A stretch of 64,000 bases of DNA from Hibiscus mutabilis (Eukaryota; Streptophyta; Magnoliopsida; Malvales; Malvaceae): positions 29,838,508 through 29,902,507 of the forward strand of contig CM033718.1 of assembly GCA_019671005.1 (NCBI GenBank). Reading direction: 5' to 3'. Every line of letters starts with the position of its first letter. Position 1 is the stretch's first letter. Below, in pieces: positions 10,738 through 21,996 of the stretch. Both the position numbers and the translations under genes were made by a program. Under the pieces are notes generated by a model that searched no databases, was not told where the DNA came from, and was given only the letters and a program-made list of their open reading frames with translations.

Positions 10738-12147
10738 TTGGCCTTGATTACGAGGTTCTCGGATTACAACTCCGTTGTGCCTACAACTTATTTTCCGATA
10801 TATGTGTGGTGTAAAGGGGAATCCACGTATCCACTTGTTACATTGTCCAGTGAGATTAATATGTGTTAAGCTTTTCTATGATTATGTGAAAGTATGTTAA
10901 ATGACTTAAGCATGAGACTTATGTGATTAATAGTGTAATTATGATATTTGAGTATGATGCTATTTCATTCATAACTGTTGTATGCCATTCATGTCATTTA
11001 ATTGTTTTACGTTTGTTATGACTACCTCACTAGGCTATATAAGCCTAACATATGTGTGCCTCATGCATTTTAGGGTCTTGAGGTTTTCCGAGCCGAATCG
11101 TGTAATCTCCCGGTTGCAAGTTACTTTCGCAAGCCATATGTATGTTTACTTTTGTTTTTGAACTCCTAGTAAGGTGGCATAAGGATTAGATATGTTGTAA
11201 TAACTTATTTTGATGTGGTTGTGTAAGCTTAATAGTGACTAGGTATGCTATGAGTATAATGGGATGTTTGGAAATGACTAAATGGACTAAAATAAGCGTA
11301 TAGGCCCTAATTGGTAAAATCATAGTAAATGGATTCGAATCGCCCTAAAATTTGACATGCTATTAGAGTTATTGTTTATTAGTTTGCTGGTAAAATTTGG
11401 TAATGTTTGGACAATGTTTGCTAGGTTAATTTGAATAAAAACTAGTAAAATTCTATCATTACAAGTTAGGGGGTATCGATACGGGTGATGGTGTTTTGAT
11501 ACGGCCCTTGCATAATTGGTCTAGTCAACATTGGTCAAACAGGGTGTATCGATACGGCTTGGGCGTATCGATACGGATTTTGGTCACTATAATCTGGATT
11601 GAAAAATGGTATCGATACGGTCTTATAGCGTATCGATACAGGGTCAACGCAGTCAACTGGTATCGGTATAGGCTTAGCTGTATCGGTACAGGCTTGACAT
11701 CCTTGAATTTGGAAATCTGATATGGTCCTTAGGGTATTGATACGGTGTTAGTTAATTATGTTATAAAGAATAAAGAGAAGTTTTGGACAGTTTACAAAAT
11801 GGTCACTAAAGTCATATAGCTTAATTGATTAGGTAAATGATATCCGATAGTAACAAAACATCATAGATTAAAAATTGGTAAGTTTGATTACATGTTGGTA
11901 ATAAATAATTCAGATTAGGATCACTAATTTGTAATGTTTACGTTTTAGTCCCTTTTAGTTCAAAAAGTTTAAATTGATCCAAATTTTTGATAAGATTAGT
12001 AACAAATAAGTTTGTTAAGTCCTAAGAATGATTAATAAAACCTTCAGAATAAGTCTCGAGCCCTGAGTCTGTCTCTAAAGTTCCAAATTTGTTTTTCGAT
12101 AACGCTTTTTGACCTAGTTCTCTATCAGACCAGGAAGGGGTGTTACA
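10738..12147 (+). repeat. T1 5' LTR, missing its first part
   Basis: From about 10773 this matches the 3' LTR from about 18073 with only scattered differences. It ends GGGGTGTTACA at 12147, the same end as at 19470. About 1.1 kb of the LTR start is absent. It contains the TAGGCT-ATATA-AGCCTA hairpin (11031-11047), the module CTCCTAGTAAGGTGGCAT (about 11163-11180) and five perfect GTATCGATAC palindromes between 11473 and 11639. The segment 10738-10772 may belong either to this LTR or to Tat-A. Confidence 0.85.
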
Positions 12148-12148
12148 A

Positions 12149-12164
12149 TTGTGCTATTAGAGCC
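12149..12164 (+). other. T1 primer-binding site (initiator tRNA-Met type, degenerate)
   Basis: Just after the LTR end the sequence reads TTGTGCTATTAGAGCC. It resembles the TGGTATCAGAGC site complementary to plant initiator tRNA-Met. The T3 copy at 37783-37794 is perfect and T2 has TGGTATTAGAGC at 28703, which supports the reading. Confidence 0.7.
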
Positions 12165-12303
12165 TAAGTTTAGTCGATTCTAGGACTAAACTAAAACCCA
12201 TTATAAGTTTGTATGTACTTATACTACCTAGGAGTTATTTGTATATGTTATATGTGACTTGCCACTTACACGATTTAATCTTTCTGTATAGTTAGATTTG
12301 AAA

Positions 12304-13430
12304 ATGTTAGTGCCTACTGATAAACACGCTGTTAATGAACCAAACCCCGGTTCCTCCTCGACTCAGGGGGATAATATAAGGGCCGAAGCTAGGCTTGAAC
12401 AAGTTGGGCAGAATAACCCACCTCATCCTCCTCTGATACCTGCAACTCAATAGGAGTACCTGATGTCCATGGCTGACATGATTAAGCAAGTGGTTGTGTC
12501 ACTCTGACAATAACCACTCCCTCAGCCTGCTGAAGTACCTTGGCTTGTAAGGAGAGCTCCTATTGATAAGCTCATGCAGTACCCAGTTTATACGTTCACC
12601 GGCCATGACTTGGACAATCCTGAGATCGCAGAATATTGGATGGAGAATACTTTGAAATTTCTGAATAAGCAAATAAGGTGCCTCAAGGAGCACAAGTTAG
12701 AGTGTGCCTTGGCTTTGATCGCCGAAGAAGCACAAAGTTGGTGGGACACTGTGACGCTCACCGTGCCTGAACACTGAGTTACATAAGACTTCTTCCTTCA
12801 AGAGTTCTACAAAAAGTACGTCAGTGACCACTACATCGCTGAAAGGCGTAAGAAGTTCCTCCATCTATGACAAGGGTGAAGACCGGTGGAGTAGTACATC
12901 TACGAATTCTGTAAATATGCAAGATATAGTACCGAGATCATTTGCACAGAGAAGGAGAAGTGATAGATGTTTATAGACGGCCTATGTGATGAATTACGTC
13001 CCCTCAATCGAGCCATCGCCATTGAAGCCTCCTAGAAGGCTTATGAAAGAAGAAAAGGGAACCAAGCCTAGGCCGAAAAGAGATTTCGAGACGATTCCAA
13101 TCCTCATGTGCCTCAGAAGAAGGGTAGACAGTGGGATCAAAAGACTTCAACCTTCCATCAGCTACCTAGGTCGGTTTATGTGCCACAGTTCCAGTCTGTG
13201 TGAACATCTGTTGCTTGTACAACTTTTATCGTCAGTACGGGCAGTTCTGTGAAGGGTTCCCAGATCCTTTGTGTCCCTTCTCTCCAAAGAGGCACACTGG
13301 GCAATGTCGTAGACAATCTGGATCGTGCTTCCTCCGCAGTGAATCTGGCCACTTCATCAGATAGTGTCTGCAGAATCCAAATGGCCCTACTACCATGGCT
13401 TCTTAGAATAATCCTAGTAAGGGAAAAGGA
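12304..13430 (+). pseudogene. gag: T1 gag remnant
   Basis: The start ATG at 12304 opens a frame (MLVPTDKHAVNEP) with a stop at 12450. The capsid core is readable around 12570-12960: AEYWMENTLKFLNK, AEEAQSWWDTV and, past stops, FYKKYVSDHYIAERRKKFL and MFIDGL. These are the Retrotrans_gag hallmarks of chromoviruses. A basic region follows, and a Cys-rich knuckle can only be seen with frameshifts near 13190-13380. Several stops look like CAG-to-TAG or CGA-to-TGA changes. The packaging protein is lost in this copy. Confidence 0.85.
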
Positions 13431-13499
13431 GCAAAGCATATGCAGTTTGGATCAACGGGGAGACCTCACAGCACCAGTACCCATCCAGCTAGTCGTGAC

Positions 13500-13980
13500 C
13501 CTCATACTTCAGCCCAAATGTACCATGTTCAGGGTCATGAGCAGGAGGATGATCCTGATATGATTGCAGGTATGGTAGAATTATGTTATGATCTTGTTTA
13601 TGCATTAGTAGATCCAGGCTCTACACATTCTTTCATAAGTGAACCATTGATAGAAAAGTATGCCTTAGACCCCGAACCTACAGTTTTTGAGATTGTTGTT
13701 TCTAACCCACTATGTGATAGTATGGTTATTCGGTTATCTATAAAGCTTGATCTATAAGGATCCAAGGGATCCCATTTTCGGCCAACTTGATGGAATTACC
13801 CTTTCGGGAATTCAAGCTCATTCTAGACCTTGATTGGCTAGCTAAACATCAAGCTTGGGTGGACTGCTCTCAGAAGAAGTTATATCTTCGTTGACTTAGT
13901 AAGAAGAGTATAACCTTGATGAAATTCAAACTCGAGCCTAAGAAGACTTTTACGTGTGCCGTGGGGTCTAAAGAAGATTT
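13500..13980 (+). pseudogene. T1 protease remnant
   Basis: The frame 13440-13757 contains LVDPGSTHSFISEPL, the aspartic protease active-site region of chromoviruses, in which DSG/DTG is read as DPG. This change alone should disable catalysis. After the stop at 13755, LILDLDWLAKHQAWVDC-like sequence (about 13810-13870), the usual end of the protease domain, is present with a frame change. Confidence 0.8.
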
Positions 13981-14910
13981 AAAACTCGAAGAGGTACCAA
14001 TTGTGAAAGAGTTTTCTGATGTGTTTCTTGATTAACTTTCGGGACTCCCTCCCACTCGAGAAGTGGAATTCGTGATAGAAGTGAAACCTGGGACTACTTC
14101 GGTCTCTATTACTCCGTATAGAATGGCCCGACAGAGTTAAGAGAATTAAAAGCCCAAATCCATGACCTTTTGGATAAGGGGTTCATCTGACCGAGTTCCT
14201 CACCATGGGGAGCACCGGTGTTGTTCGTAAAGAAGAAACACAGATCGATGCGCTTATGCATTGACTATCGTCAGTTGAACAAGGTTACAATCAAGAACAA
14301 GTACCCGTTGCCTAGGATCGATGACCTTTTCAATCAATTTAAAATGCTTTTGTTTTCTCAAAGATAAACCTTCGATCCGGGTATTATCAAATGCTAGTAA
14401 AGGAGTCTGATGCTCCAAAGGCTGCCTTCCGAACCAGATAGGCCACTATGAATTCTTAGTAATGCCATTTGGGCTTACGAATGCACTTGTAGCCTTCATG
14501 GATTGATGAACCATGTGTTTCGGCCTTACCTAGATAAGTTTGTGGTGGTGTTCATAGATGACATTCTAATCTATTCCAAAGACGATGCTACTCATGAAGA
14601 ACATCTATAAATTGTGCTTCAGACTCTCTGAGAGAAACAATTGTATGCCAAATTCAATAAATGTGAATTCAAGCTATCTGAAGTTTCCTTCCTAGGCCAT
14701 ATGATATTTTTTGTGGGGATTCAAGTCGACCCAAAGAAGATTCAAGCAATCCTTGATTGGATTCCTCCGAAGAATGTTGGAGAAGTTTGTAGTTTTCTGG
14801 GCCTTGCAGGCTACTATCGTAGATTCGTTAAAGGGTTCTCATTGATTACTACACCCTTGACGAAGCTTCTCTATAAGGAAACTCCCTTTGTATGGACAGT
14901 GGGTAAGTAA
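13981..14910 (+). pseudogene. T1 reverse transcriptase remnant
   Basis: RT blocks occur in order with several frameshifts: VKEFSDVFLD and SGLPPTREVEF, then GAPVLFVKKKHRSMRLCIDY, YPLPRIDDLF, and FVVVFIDDILIYSKDD near 14540-14585. The catalytic F-I-D-D (YVDD family) is intact. The open frame 14641-14910 includes KCEFKLSEVSFLGHMI and FLGLAGYYRRFVKGFS, the thumb and connection. Part of the palm around 14345-14520 is disrupted by small deletions. The gene is inactive because of stops and frameshifts. Confidence 0.87.
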
Positions 14911-15345
14911 AGAAGTTTTGATCAACTAAAGCAAGTCCTTACTCATGCCCCTATTTTGGTGCAACCCGAGTCGGGTAAAGACTTCACTGTGTACAATGAT
15001 GCATCCCACCTGGGATTAGGTTGTGTACTAATGCAAGAAGGGAGGATCATAGCTTATGCTTCAATTCAACTTAAAACTCACAAGTTAAACTATTCGACCC
15101 AGGACCTGAAATTAGCCCCAATTGTGTTTGCTTTGAATATTTGGTGGCACTACCTCTACGGTGAGAAGTGTTACTTGTACACTGATCACAAGAGCCTAAA
15201 TTGCCTCCTAACTCAGAAATAATTAAATCTTCATCAACATCGTTGGTTGGAGATTTTGAAAAACTATGACTTTGTTATTGATTACCATCCCGATAAAGCC
15301 AATGTTGTGGCTAACGCTTTAAGTCGACAGCCCACTCCCTCTTCG
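14911..15345 (+). pseudogene. T1 RNase H remnant
   Basis: The frame 14956-15222 reads YNDASHLGLGCVLMQEGRII with the first catalytic Asp, the family's Glu region degenerate (STQDLKLAPIVFAL), and YTDHKSLNCLL with another Asp. After a stop at 15220, the frame from 15247 gives VIDYHPDKANVVANALSRQ, the end of the domain. It is adjacent to RT and integrase as in all Ty3/gypsy pol genes. Confidence 0.87.
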
Positions 15346-16640
15346 AGATTCCTGAATGCTCACTTTCGACTCAATAAACATGGCAAGTTGTTGGCCGAAC
15401 TGAGGGTTCAGTCAACTATTGTGTCAAAAATTGGAGCACTCCAAGAATCTGATGAGGAGTTGTGACCTCTCATTGCTAAGATCAAGGATAACATAGATCC
15501 TAACTTTGCCATAAATTTTGAAGGCGTGTTGTGTTTTCGCTATCGTATCTGGGTGCCCGATGATGATGATCTTCAGAATCAGATCCTAAGCGAAGCTCAT
15601 TCCAGCATTTTCTCCATTCATCCGAGAGCTATCAAAATGTATAAGGACCTAAAAGAGTTATATTGGTGGCCCGATATGAAGAATGAGATCACAAACTTTG
15701 TGGCAAGATGTTTGACTTATCAATGAGTCAAAGCTAAGCACAATGTGCCTACTGGTCTTCTGCAGCCTATCGAGCTTCTATAGTGGAAATGGGAGCGTAT
15801 TACGATGAATTTCGTAAGTGGTTTACCAATGACTACAAACAAGAATAATGCTATTTGGGTCATTGTGGACTGATTTACTAAGTCTGCTAATTTCTTACTG
15901 ATAATAATGGATCTTAGTCTGCCTAAGCTCGCGGAGTTGCACATCTGTGAAGTTATTCAGTTACACAAAATTCCAGTATCTATTATTTCCAATCATGATC
16001 CTCGATTTGCAGCCTAGTTTTGGAGGACCTTACACGAGGCTTTGGGAACGCGAGTGCACCTAAGCACCACATTCCATCCTCAAACGGATGGCCAATCTGA
16101 AAAGGTTACTCAGGTAACCTTATATCTTCTATTTGATTCGTGTGTATAAGTAACCCGTATGAATTCGGATTCTTCCTTGTAGATTATGGAAGATATGCTC
16201 CAAGCCTGTGTTATCAACTTTGGGGATACGTGGGAGAAATGCTTACCCTTAGTCGAGTTTGCATACAACAACAGTTATTAGGCTTCGATTCAAATGGCCC
16301 CTTATGAAGCTCTATATGGAAGGAGATGTAGAAATCCTCTTTGTTGGACCGAACTTGGTGAAGGCAAGATGTTAGGTCCTGACTTACTTTGGGAAACTGA
16401 AGAAAGGGTGACTATCATCCGTGATTGGCTCAAAGCAGCATTTGACCGAGAAAAGGCTTATGCTAATCTGAAGAGAAGAGGTATTTAGTATGAAGTTGGT
16501 GAAAAAGCCTTCCTTAAAGTATCTCCATGGAAGAAGATCCTTCGTTTTGGCAAAAAGGGGAAACTAAGTCATCGTTTCATTGGTCCATTCGAGGTGATCG
16601 AGAAAATTGGACATGTTGCTTACCGACTAGCTCTTACCGA
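15346..16640 (+). pseudogene. T1 integrase remnant with intron-like insert
   Basis: The zinc-binding part (EAHSSIFSIHPRAIKMYKDL with WWPDMKNE, then a Cys pair interrupted by a stop at 15724) leads into the rve core. The core D is in VIWVIVD-stop-FTKSANFL, the second D in IISNHDPRF and the E in QTDGQSEKVTQ. The chain resumes at 16183 with IMEDMLQACVINFGDTWEK after a 69-bp insert. Frame 16294-16488 holds APYEALYGRRCRNPLCW, and the GPFEVIEKIG block follows near 16580. The DDE residues persist although stops break the frame. Confidence 0.87.
16114..16182 (+). other. Intron-like insert in T1 integrase (GT...AG, 69 bp)
   Basis: CAG precedes GTAACC at the left and TTCCTTGTAG ends the right edge. 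Removing these 69 bases joins QSEKVTQ directly to IMEDMLQAC, which is how the conserved integrase reads in chromoviruses. Left in place, the insert has an in-frame TAA. It is AT-rich and short for a plant intron but of feasible length. Splicing is inferred, not shown. Confidence 0.65.
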
Positions 16641-16913
16641 AGAGTTAAGTCAGATCCACAACGTCTTTCATGTATCTATGTTACAGAAGTACCGTCAGAT
16701 CCTTCCCATGTAATTGAGGCGGAGTCTATAGAGATTCAATCCAATCTGACATACGAGGAAGAACCTGTGTAGATCCTCGTACAAGAAGTCAAGAGACTTC
16801 GTAACAAGTCTGTGCCTTTAGTGAAAGTCCTTTGGAGAAATCATTCAGTTGAAGAAGCAACATGGGAACCTGAGGAGGCTATGCAAAGGCAGTATCCTCA
16901 CCTCTTTGCTTGA
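16641..16913 (+). pseudogene. T1 integrase C-terminus with chromodomain
   Basis: NVFHVSMLQKYR and DPSHVIE, then NLTYEEEPV, LRNKSVPLVKVLW and EEATWEPEEAM-QRQYPHLF, end at the TGA at 16913. This is the chromodomain tail of plant chromoviruses, thought to direct integration to marked chromatin. A stop at 16770-16772 and frame changes break it. The same tail remains in T2 at 59258-59482. Confidence 0.87.
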
Positions 16914-16952
16914 TGTGAAAATTTTAGGACAAATTTTTTAAGGGAAAAAGGA
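16914..16952 (+). other. T1 polypurine tract
   Basis: After the pol stop comes AATTTTAGGACAAATTTTTT and then AAGGGAAAAAGGA, a degraded version of the Tekay-type end (ACGAAATTTTTTTAAGGGGGAGGA style). It would prime plus-strand DNA immediately before the 3' LTR. Confidence 0.6.
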
Positions 16953-19470
16953 TGATAAGATAGGTGGTCTTGGGTTGAGCAAACCGTTGCTTAAGGGAAA
17001 TACTTTCATTGGCCAAATCTTAGGTGGATAATGATTAAAGGATTAATTGGGGTTTGAAATGAATAAGTAAAAAGAGAAGCTTTATTCTCCTACTCTGAAC
17101 TCTTGGTAACTAAAAGCTCAACCCTTACTTCTTACCAAGCACACACCTTCATTTCCATCTTCAACCTCAAGATAAGCTAGCACCTCAGTGAAATCTCCAA
17201 CCATCATTCAAGTTCGATATACTGTTTGAAAGCCTACACTTCGGTAAGTAAAACCCCTACCCGATTTTAATGATTCTAATCTCCGTTGAGGTTTAATTTC
17301 GAAACTAGGTTTTCTATGTTCAAAAGAAAGCCCATGATTTAGGAAGTTAATCTCGATATTCCAATATTGCCTACAAGTTTTGGTAAGCTTGAAATATGTT
17401 TTCGAACCCTTAAATCGAATTCTAATGCAACTTCTAATTTTGTGCTAGCTCGGATAGTGGAGAATGATCCTTTGTCATCTCCAAAAGAAGCTATGCACAA
17501 AGGAGTTGTAATCCAAGAACCTCGTAATCAATGCGAGTGTAGTCATATCTTGGAATTGGCACGGAGCCATCCCGTTGCAATTGATTTGTGATTTTAATGT
17601 TAATATGTACCTTGCTAAATGCTCAAGTAGAGCGATGTTCGTGTGGATGCTAAAGGTGAGCATGGTAAGATTTTGATATGGTTGATGTTCTATAAGTAAA
17701 TATATGATAATCAAGGTATGTTACATGTGAAACTATTATAAGAAAAACATGATATGATATGCTAAATTTGATACAAATATGTTATGATGTGATGCGCATA
17801 TGATATAATCCATTATATGGAGCTAAGGCTCAATTCCGATCCCGATATGCTATGGCCTACGGGCATAAAGGTATGTGACAGTATGAAATATGTGTAACCT
17901 TGTGCATTTGTGAGTTTTGGATACAATTGGCATACCATAGGGTTATTTGAGCTCGTATAAGTAAGGGATTGGACTACGGTCCGGGGCTATGATCTATATG
18001 CAGGGGAGATAAGGATGGACTGTGTAAGGGATACTATCTGGAGCTACGACTCAAGGTCACGACCTATTTTCTGTTATATGTGGCTACAACCTATTTTCCG
18101 ATATATGTGTGGTGTAAAGGGGATTCCACGTATCCAACTGTTACATTGTCCAAGGGGATTAATATGTGTTAAGCTTTGCTATGATTATGTGAAAGTATGT
18201 TAAATGACTTAAGCATGAGACTTATGTGATTAATACTGTAATTATGTTATTTGAGTATAATGCTATGTCATTCATAATCGTAGTATGCCATTCCTGTCAT
18301 TTAATTGTTTTACCTTTGTTATGACTACCTCACTAGGCTATATAAGCCTAACATATGTGTGTCTCATGCATTTTAGGGTCTTGAGGTTTTCAGAGACCGA
18401 TTGTGTAATCTCCCGATTGCAAGTCAATTTCGCAAACTATATATATGTATACTTTTGTTTTCGAACTCATAGTAAGGTGGCATAAGGTTTAGATGTGTTG
18501 TAGTAACTTATTTTGATGTGGTTGTGTAAGCTTAATAGTGACTAGGTACGGTATGAGTATAATGGGATGTTTGGAAATGGCTAAATGGACTAAAATAAGT
18601 ATATAGGCCCTAATTGGTACAATCATAGTAAATGGATTCGAATCGCCCTAAAATTTGACATGCTATTAGAGTTACTGTTTATTAGTTTGCTGGTAAAATT
18701 TGGTAATGTTTGGACAATGTTTGCTAGGTTAATTTGAATAAAAACTAGTAAAAAATTGTCATTACAGGTTAGGGGCTATCGATACGGGTGATGGCGTATC
18801 GATACGACCCTTGCATAAATGGTCTGGTCAATATTGGTCAAATAGGGCATATCGATACGGCTTGGGCATATCGGTACAAATTTTGGTCACTGGAATTTGG
18901 ATTGAAAAATAGTATCGATACGGTCTTATAGCGTATCGATACAGGGGCAACGCAATCAACTGGTATGAATACGAGCTTAGCTGTATCGGCACGGGCTTGA
19001 CATCCTTGAATTTGGAAATCTAAAATTAGGCTTAGCGTATCGATACGGCCCCTAGGGTATCGATACGGTGTTAGTTAATTCTGATATAAAGAATAAAGAG
19101 AAGTTTTGGACAGTTTACAAAATGGTCACTAAAGTCATATAGCTTAATTGATTAGGTAAATGATATCCAATAGTAACAAAACATCATAGATTAATAATTG
19201 GTAAGTTTGATTACACGATGGTAATAAAGAATTCAGATTTGGATCACTAATTTGTAATGTTTACGATTTAGTCCCTTTTATTTCAAAAAGTTTAAATTGA
19301 TCCAAATTTCCGATAAGATTAGTAACAAATAAGTTTGTTAAGTCCTAAGAATGATTAATAAAACCTTCCGAATGAGTCTCGAGCCTTGAGTCTGTCTCAA
19401 AAGTTCCAAATTCGTTTTTCGATAACGTTTTTTGACCTAGTTCTCTATCAGACCGGGAAGGGGTGTTACA
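16953..19470 (+). repeat. T1 3' LTR
   Basis: The start is taken at TGATAAGATAGG after the purine tract; the exact base is uncertain. The end, GGGGTGTTACA at 19470, is firm from the match to the 5' LTR. Modules in order are a GCGAGT (degenerate GTGAGT) at 17533, GGACTACGGTCC at 17971-17982, the hairpin TAGGCT-ATATA-AGCCTA at 18334-18350, a TTTTAG acceptor-like site ending at 18376, CTCATAGTAAGGTGGCAT near 18467, and palindromic GTATCGATAC repeats at 18775-19070. No ORF here is supported. Confidence 0.82.
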
Positions 19471-20540
19471 TTGGTAGTATTGCTTCCATCCTATATACGA
19501 GGGAGAAAGGTGTTACTCTACTAGAGGTCCTAACTGATGTACGATAAGCATATGGAGCAAATGGTAGCTTCACATGCCAATCTTTATAGTTTCTACCATC
19601 TTTCCAATAATCTTTTTAATATTCTTGTTGGCTGCTTCTATTGCTCTGTTCATTAGAGGGCGATACGGTGACGAATTGTGATGTTGTATCTGGAATTATT
19701 TGCACACTTCTTCTATATTCTTATTGTTCAAGGTCAATGCACAGTCATATATGATACTCTCTTACATCCCATACCGACATATGATTTGTTTCTTCAAGAA
19801 TCTGCTAACTACCGATTTGGTGAAATTAGCATAGGAGGTTGCTTCTACCTACTTGGTGAAGTAATCAATAACCCCAAAGATAAACTGATGCCTATTGGAA
19901 GCTATCGGTGATATAGGCCCGATAGCATCCATGCCCCACATAGAAAATGGCTACGAAGAATTCATGACATGTAACGGTGATGAAGGAACATTAATTATAT
20001 CCGCATAAGTTTGAAACTTATGGCATCTCTTGGCATAGTTTATGCATTATCCTTCCATAGTGGACCAATAATACCCAAATCTCAAAATCTATCTCGCCAT
20101 TGTAAAACCATTGGTTTGCGTTCCACATACACCCACGTGAACTTCTTCAAGAATCTTTTTGGCTTTGACGGTAGCACTTGATACTTTCTTCTTTTGTACA
20201 AGATCTCTCCATTTGGACATACTCACCTGCTAGCCTTCATAGTGTCATCTTTTCATTTTTAGTGGCCTACTCTAGGTACTCTCGACTTTTTATGTACTGC
20301 AAAAATGTCATGATACCAATGGTGTTTGTTTTTTCACCTTCCTCAATGTTATAGCAATAGGCTGGAGACTTGTATATACCATTTGAATAGGCCTCAAATT
20401 AGAATTCTTGTTTGCTTTAATCAACAAAGATAAAGTAGCCAAGGCGTCTACCATTTGATTGTCCTCTCATGGGAGATAGTGGAAGGTAATCTCATAGAAC
20501 TCTTTAATTAGATCCAGAACGAGATATGCACTTTAGAGTA
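19471..20540 (-). pseudogene. Tat-B pol fragment (RNase H end and integrase)
   Basis: Read on the minus strand from 20540 downward, the sequence gives EFYEITFHYLP, EDNQMVDALATLSLL (end of the Tat archaeal-type RNase H), then a decayed linker, MWGMDAIGPISPIASNRHQF and GVIDYFTKWVEATSYANF (integrase core) near 19800-19940. Both ends are cut: T1's LTR abuts at 19470 and the Athila LTR at 20541. It is a different copy from Tat-A and lies in the opposite direction. Confidence 0.83.
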
Positions 20541-21978
20541 TGTATAATTGATAAATCACGAGCATAGAATCCTCGTATACTTTATGCTTGGTAAAATGAT
20601 ATGCAATTTAGAGCAAGTATACTCATCGATCAAGTAATAAAGTGATGAAGTAGAGCGTCGAACCCATGAGGATTGGACCAATAAATACGAAGTGATTGTA
20701 CTTAAGAATGGTTAAGCAAGTATTGGTTTGGTGGTGGTTTATCAAAACTAAATGGAAATGAAGTAAAGTAGCTATGATCAAGACAAAACAAATGTTGAAG
20801 CAAATATCAAGATGATTATGGAAGCTGTGTTTATTGCATAGGAATTATGTTTGACTACTTATTTTAATGCTATAGCGAAGGGCAATACATGTTTGCGTAA
20901 ACCATTATGATCTTTATCTATTCGACAAGATTTTCTAATTAACTTTTAGCTCTCTCGATGGCTAGAAGTTGATAACAATGAAGCTAAGGTAATGCATGTC
21001 TGCGTGGATCCTAACAACTATATTATCTATTCAAGTTCTCCTTATTATTCGTTAAAACCCTAAACTTATGTCTAAGCCAAATTAAGACTATGTTAACAAC
21101 TTTGCCTCACTATTCACGTTTGTTTAACCTAACTTTCCTGATATTAAGCCATGGATCAATAGTTAAAAGGCCTCTCTCGATAGCTCTTACAATAAATACG
21201 CATGAAGAACGATGAACATAATAGATAAAGGAAAAGAACTATAGCATTAAAACAAAGTATTCAAAACATAATATCTTGTAAAGAAATAAACCAAACTAAA
21301 AGTATTTAGCTCATGTCTAAGCTTAAAACATCCATAATAAAAACAATTAAAAATATAGGAGTTTATCAAGCAAGGGATAGAAAAGGTTCAAGCGTCCTCA
21401 ACGATCTTCCTCTAAGCCTTCTAACTTTTGATGCCGGTCTGCACTCCTTCAGCCTCTCTCGATGGCTTCCTCCATGTGGAGACTCCTCTAGCACTTCGAC
21501 TCTAGTGGTTCTCCGATATTTGGATACTACGGACTACTATTTGTGATCGAGCTCCCTTTGTTTGTGGCCAAAGTCTCCTTTATATAGGTGAGAAAGCTAG
21601 GGTTTTGTAACCCTAAAGCGCGTGAAGCCTCCTTTAAGAGGATCTTGCTTTCCTGTTATCTTTAATAAGTTTCGTATCTAGTGAGGGTCCACGTAAGCTA
21701 AAGTTAGATTCATCTTCAACTCTTCTTGCGTCATCAGCTCCAACCGAGAGATGTGTTATCCTTCATGCTTTAGCCTCCTCCAGAAATGATAGATCTTGCG
21801 CAAAGACCACAAAAACACTAGATTTCCCATCAAATGCACCAAAATATATAATAATTTAGCACAGGCAATGTAACTCCCTAACTATATGCAAACTACTCCT
21901 ATGAAACTAAATGAGCCTAAACACATACAAAAGCTAAGCTAAAAGGGTATGCAAAGTAGGTTATTTACACAGTCATCA
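20541..21978 (-). repeat. Athila 3' LTR
   Basis: On the plus strand the LTR runs from TGTATAATTGATAAATC to ...AGTCATCA; read on its own strand it begins TGATGACTGTG and ends ...ATTATACA, so TG...CA ends are kept. It directly follows the polypurine tract. Its length, about 1.44 kb, suits the lineage. The 77-codon plus-strand ORF at 21313-21546 lies within it and has no support as a gene. Confidence 0.78.
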
Positions 21979-21996
21979 AATACCCCAAAACTTGAC
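21979..21996 (-). other. Athila polypurine tract
   Basis: On the minus strand CAAGTTTTGGGGTATT lies immediately before the LTR start TGATGA. Just upstream on that strand is TGCTTGAGGACAAGCAA, the phrase that commonly precedes this tract in Athila-type elements. Confidence 0.8.

Larger units (their letters stand above)
10738..19470 (+). mobile_element. T1: Tekay-type chromovirus, nearly complete but decayed
   Basis: Truncated 5' LTR, primer-binding site, gag, protease, RT, RNase H, integrase, chromodomain, polypurine tract and 3' LTR occur in the chromovirus order. The LTR copies agree closely over 10773-12147 versus 18073-19470. Right flank TTGGT has no matching left flank because the 5' LTR lost its first part, so no target-site duplication can be shown. 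Protein blocks fit the plant Tekay (Del) group. Confidence 0.9.

Noticed and set aside
21313..21546. 77-codon plus-strand ORF near 21.4 kb
   Set aside because: It is inside the Athila LTR on the antisense strand with no recognised domain.
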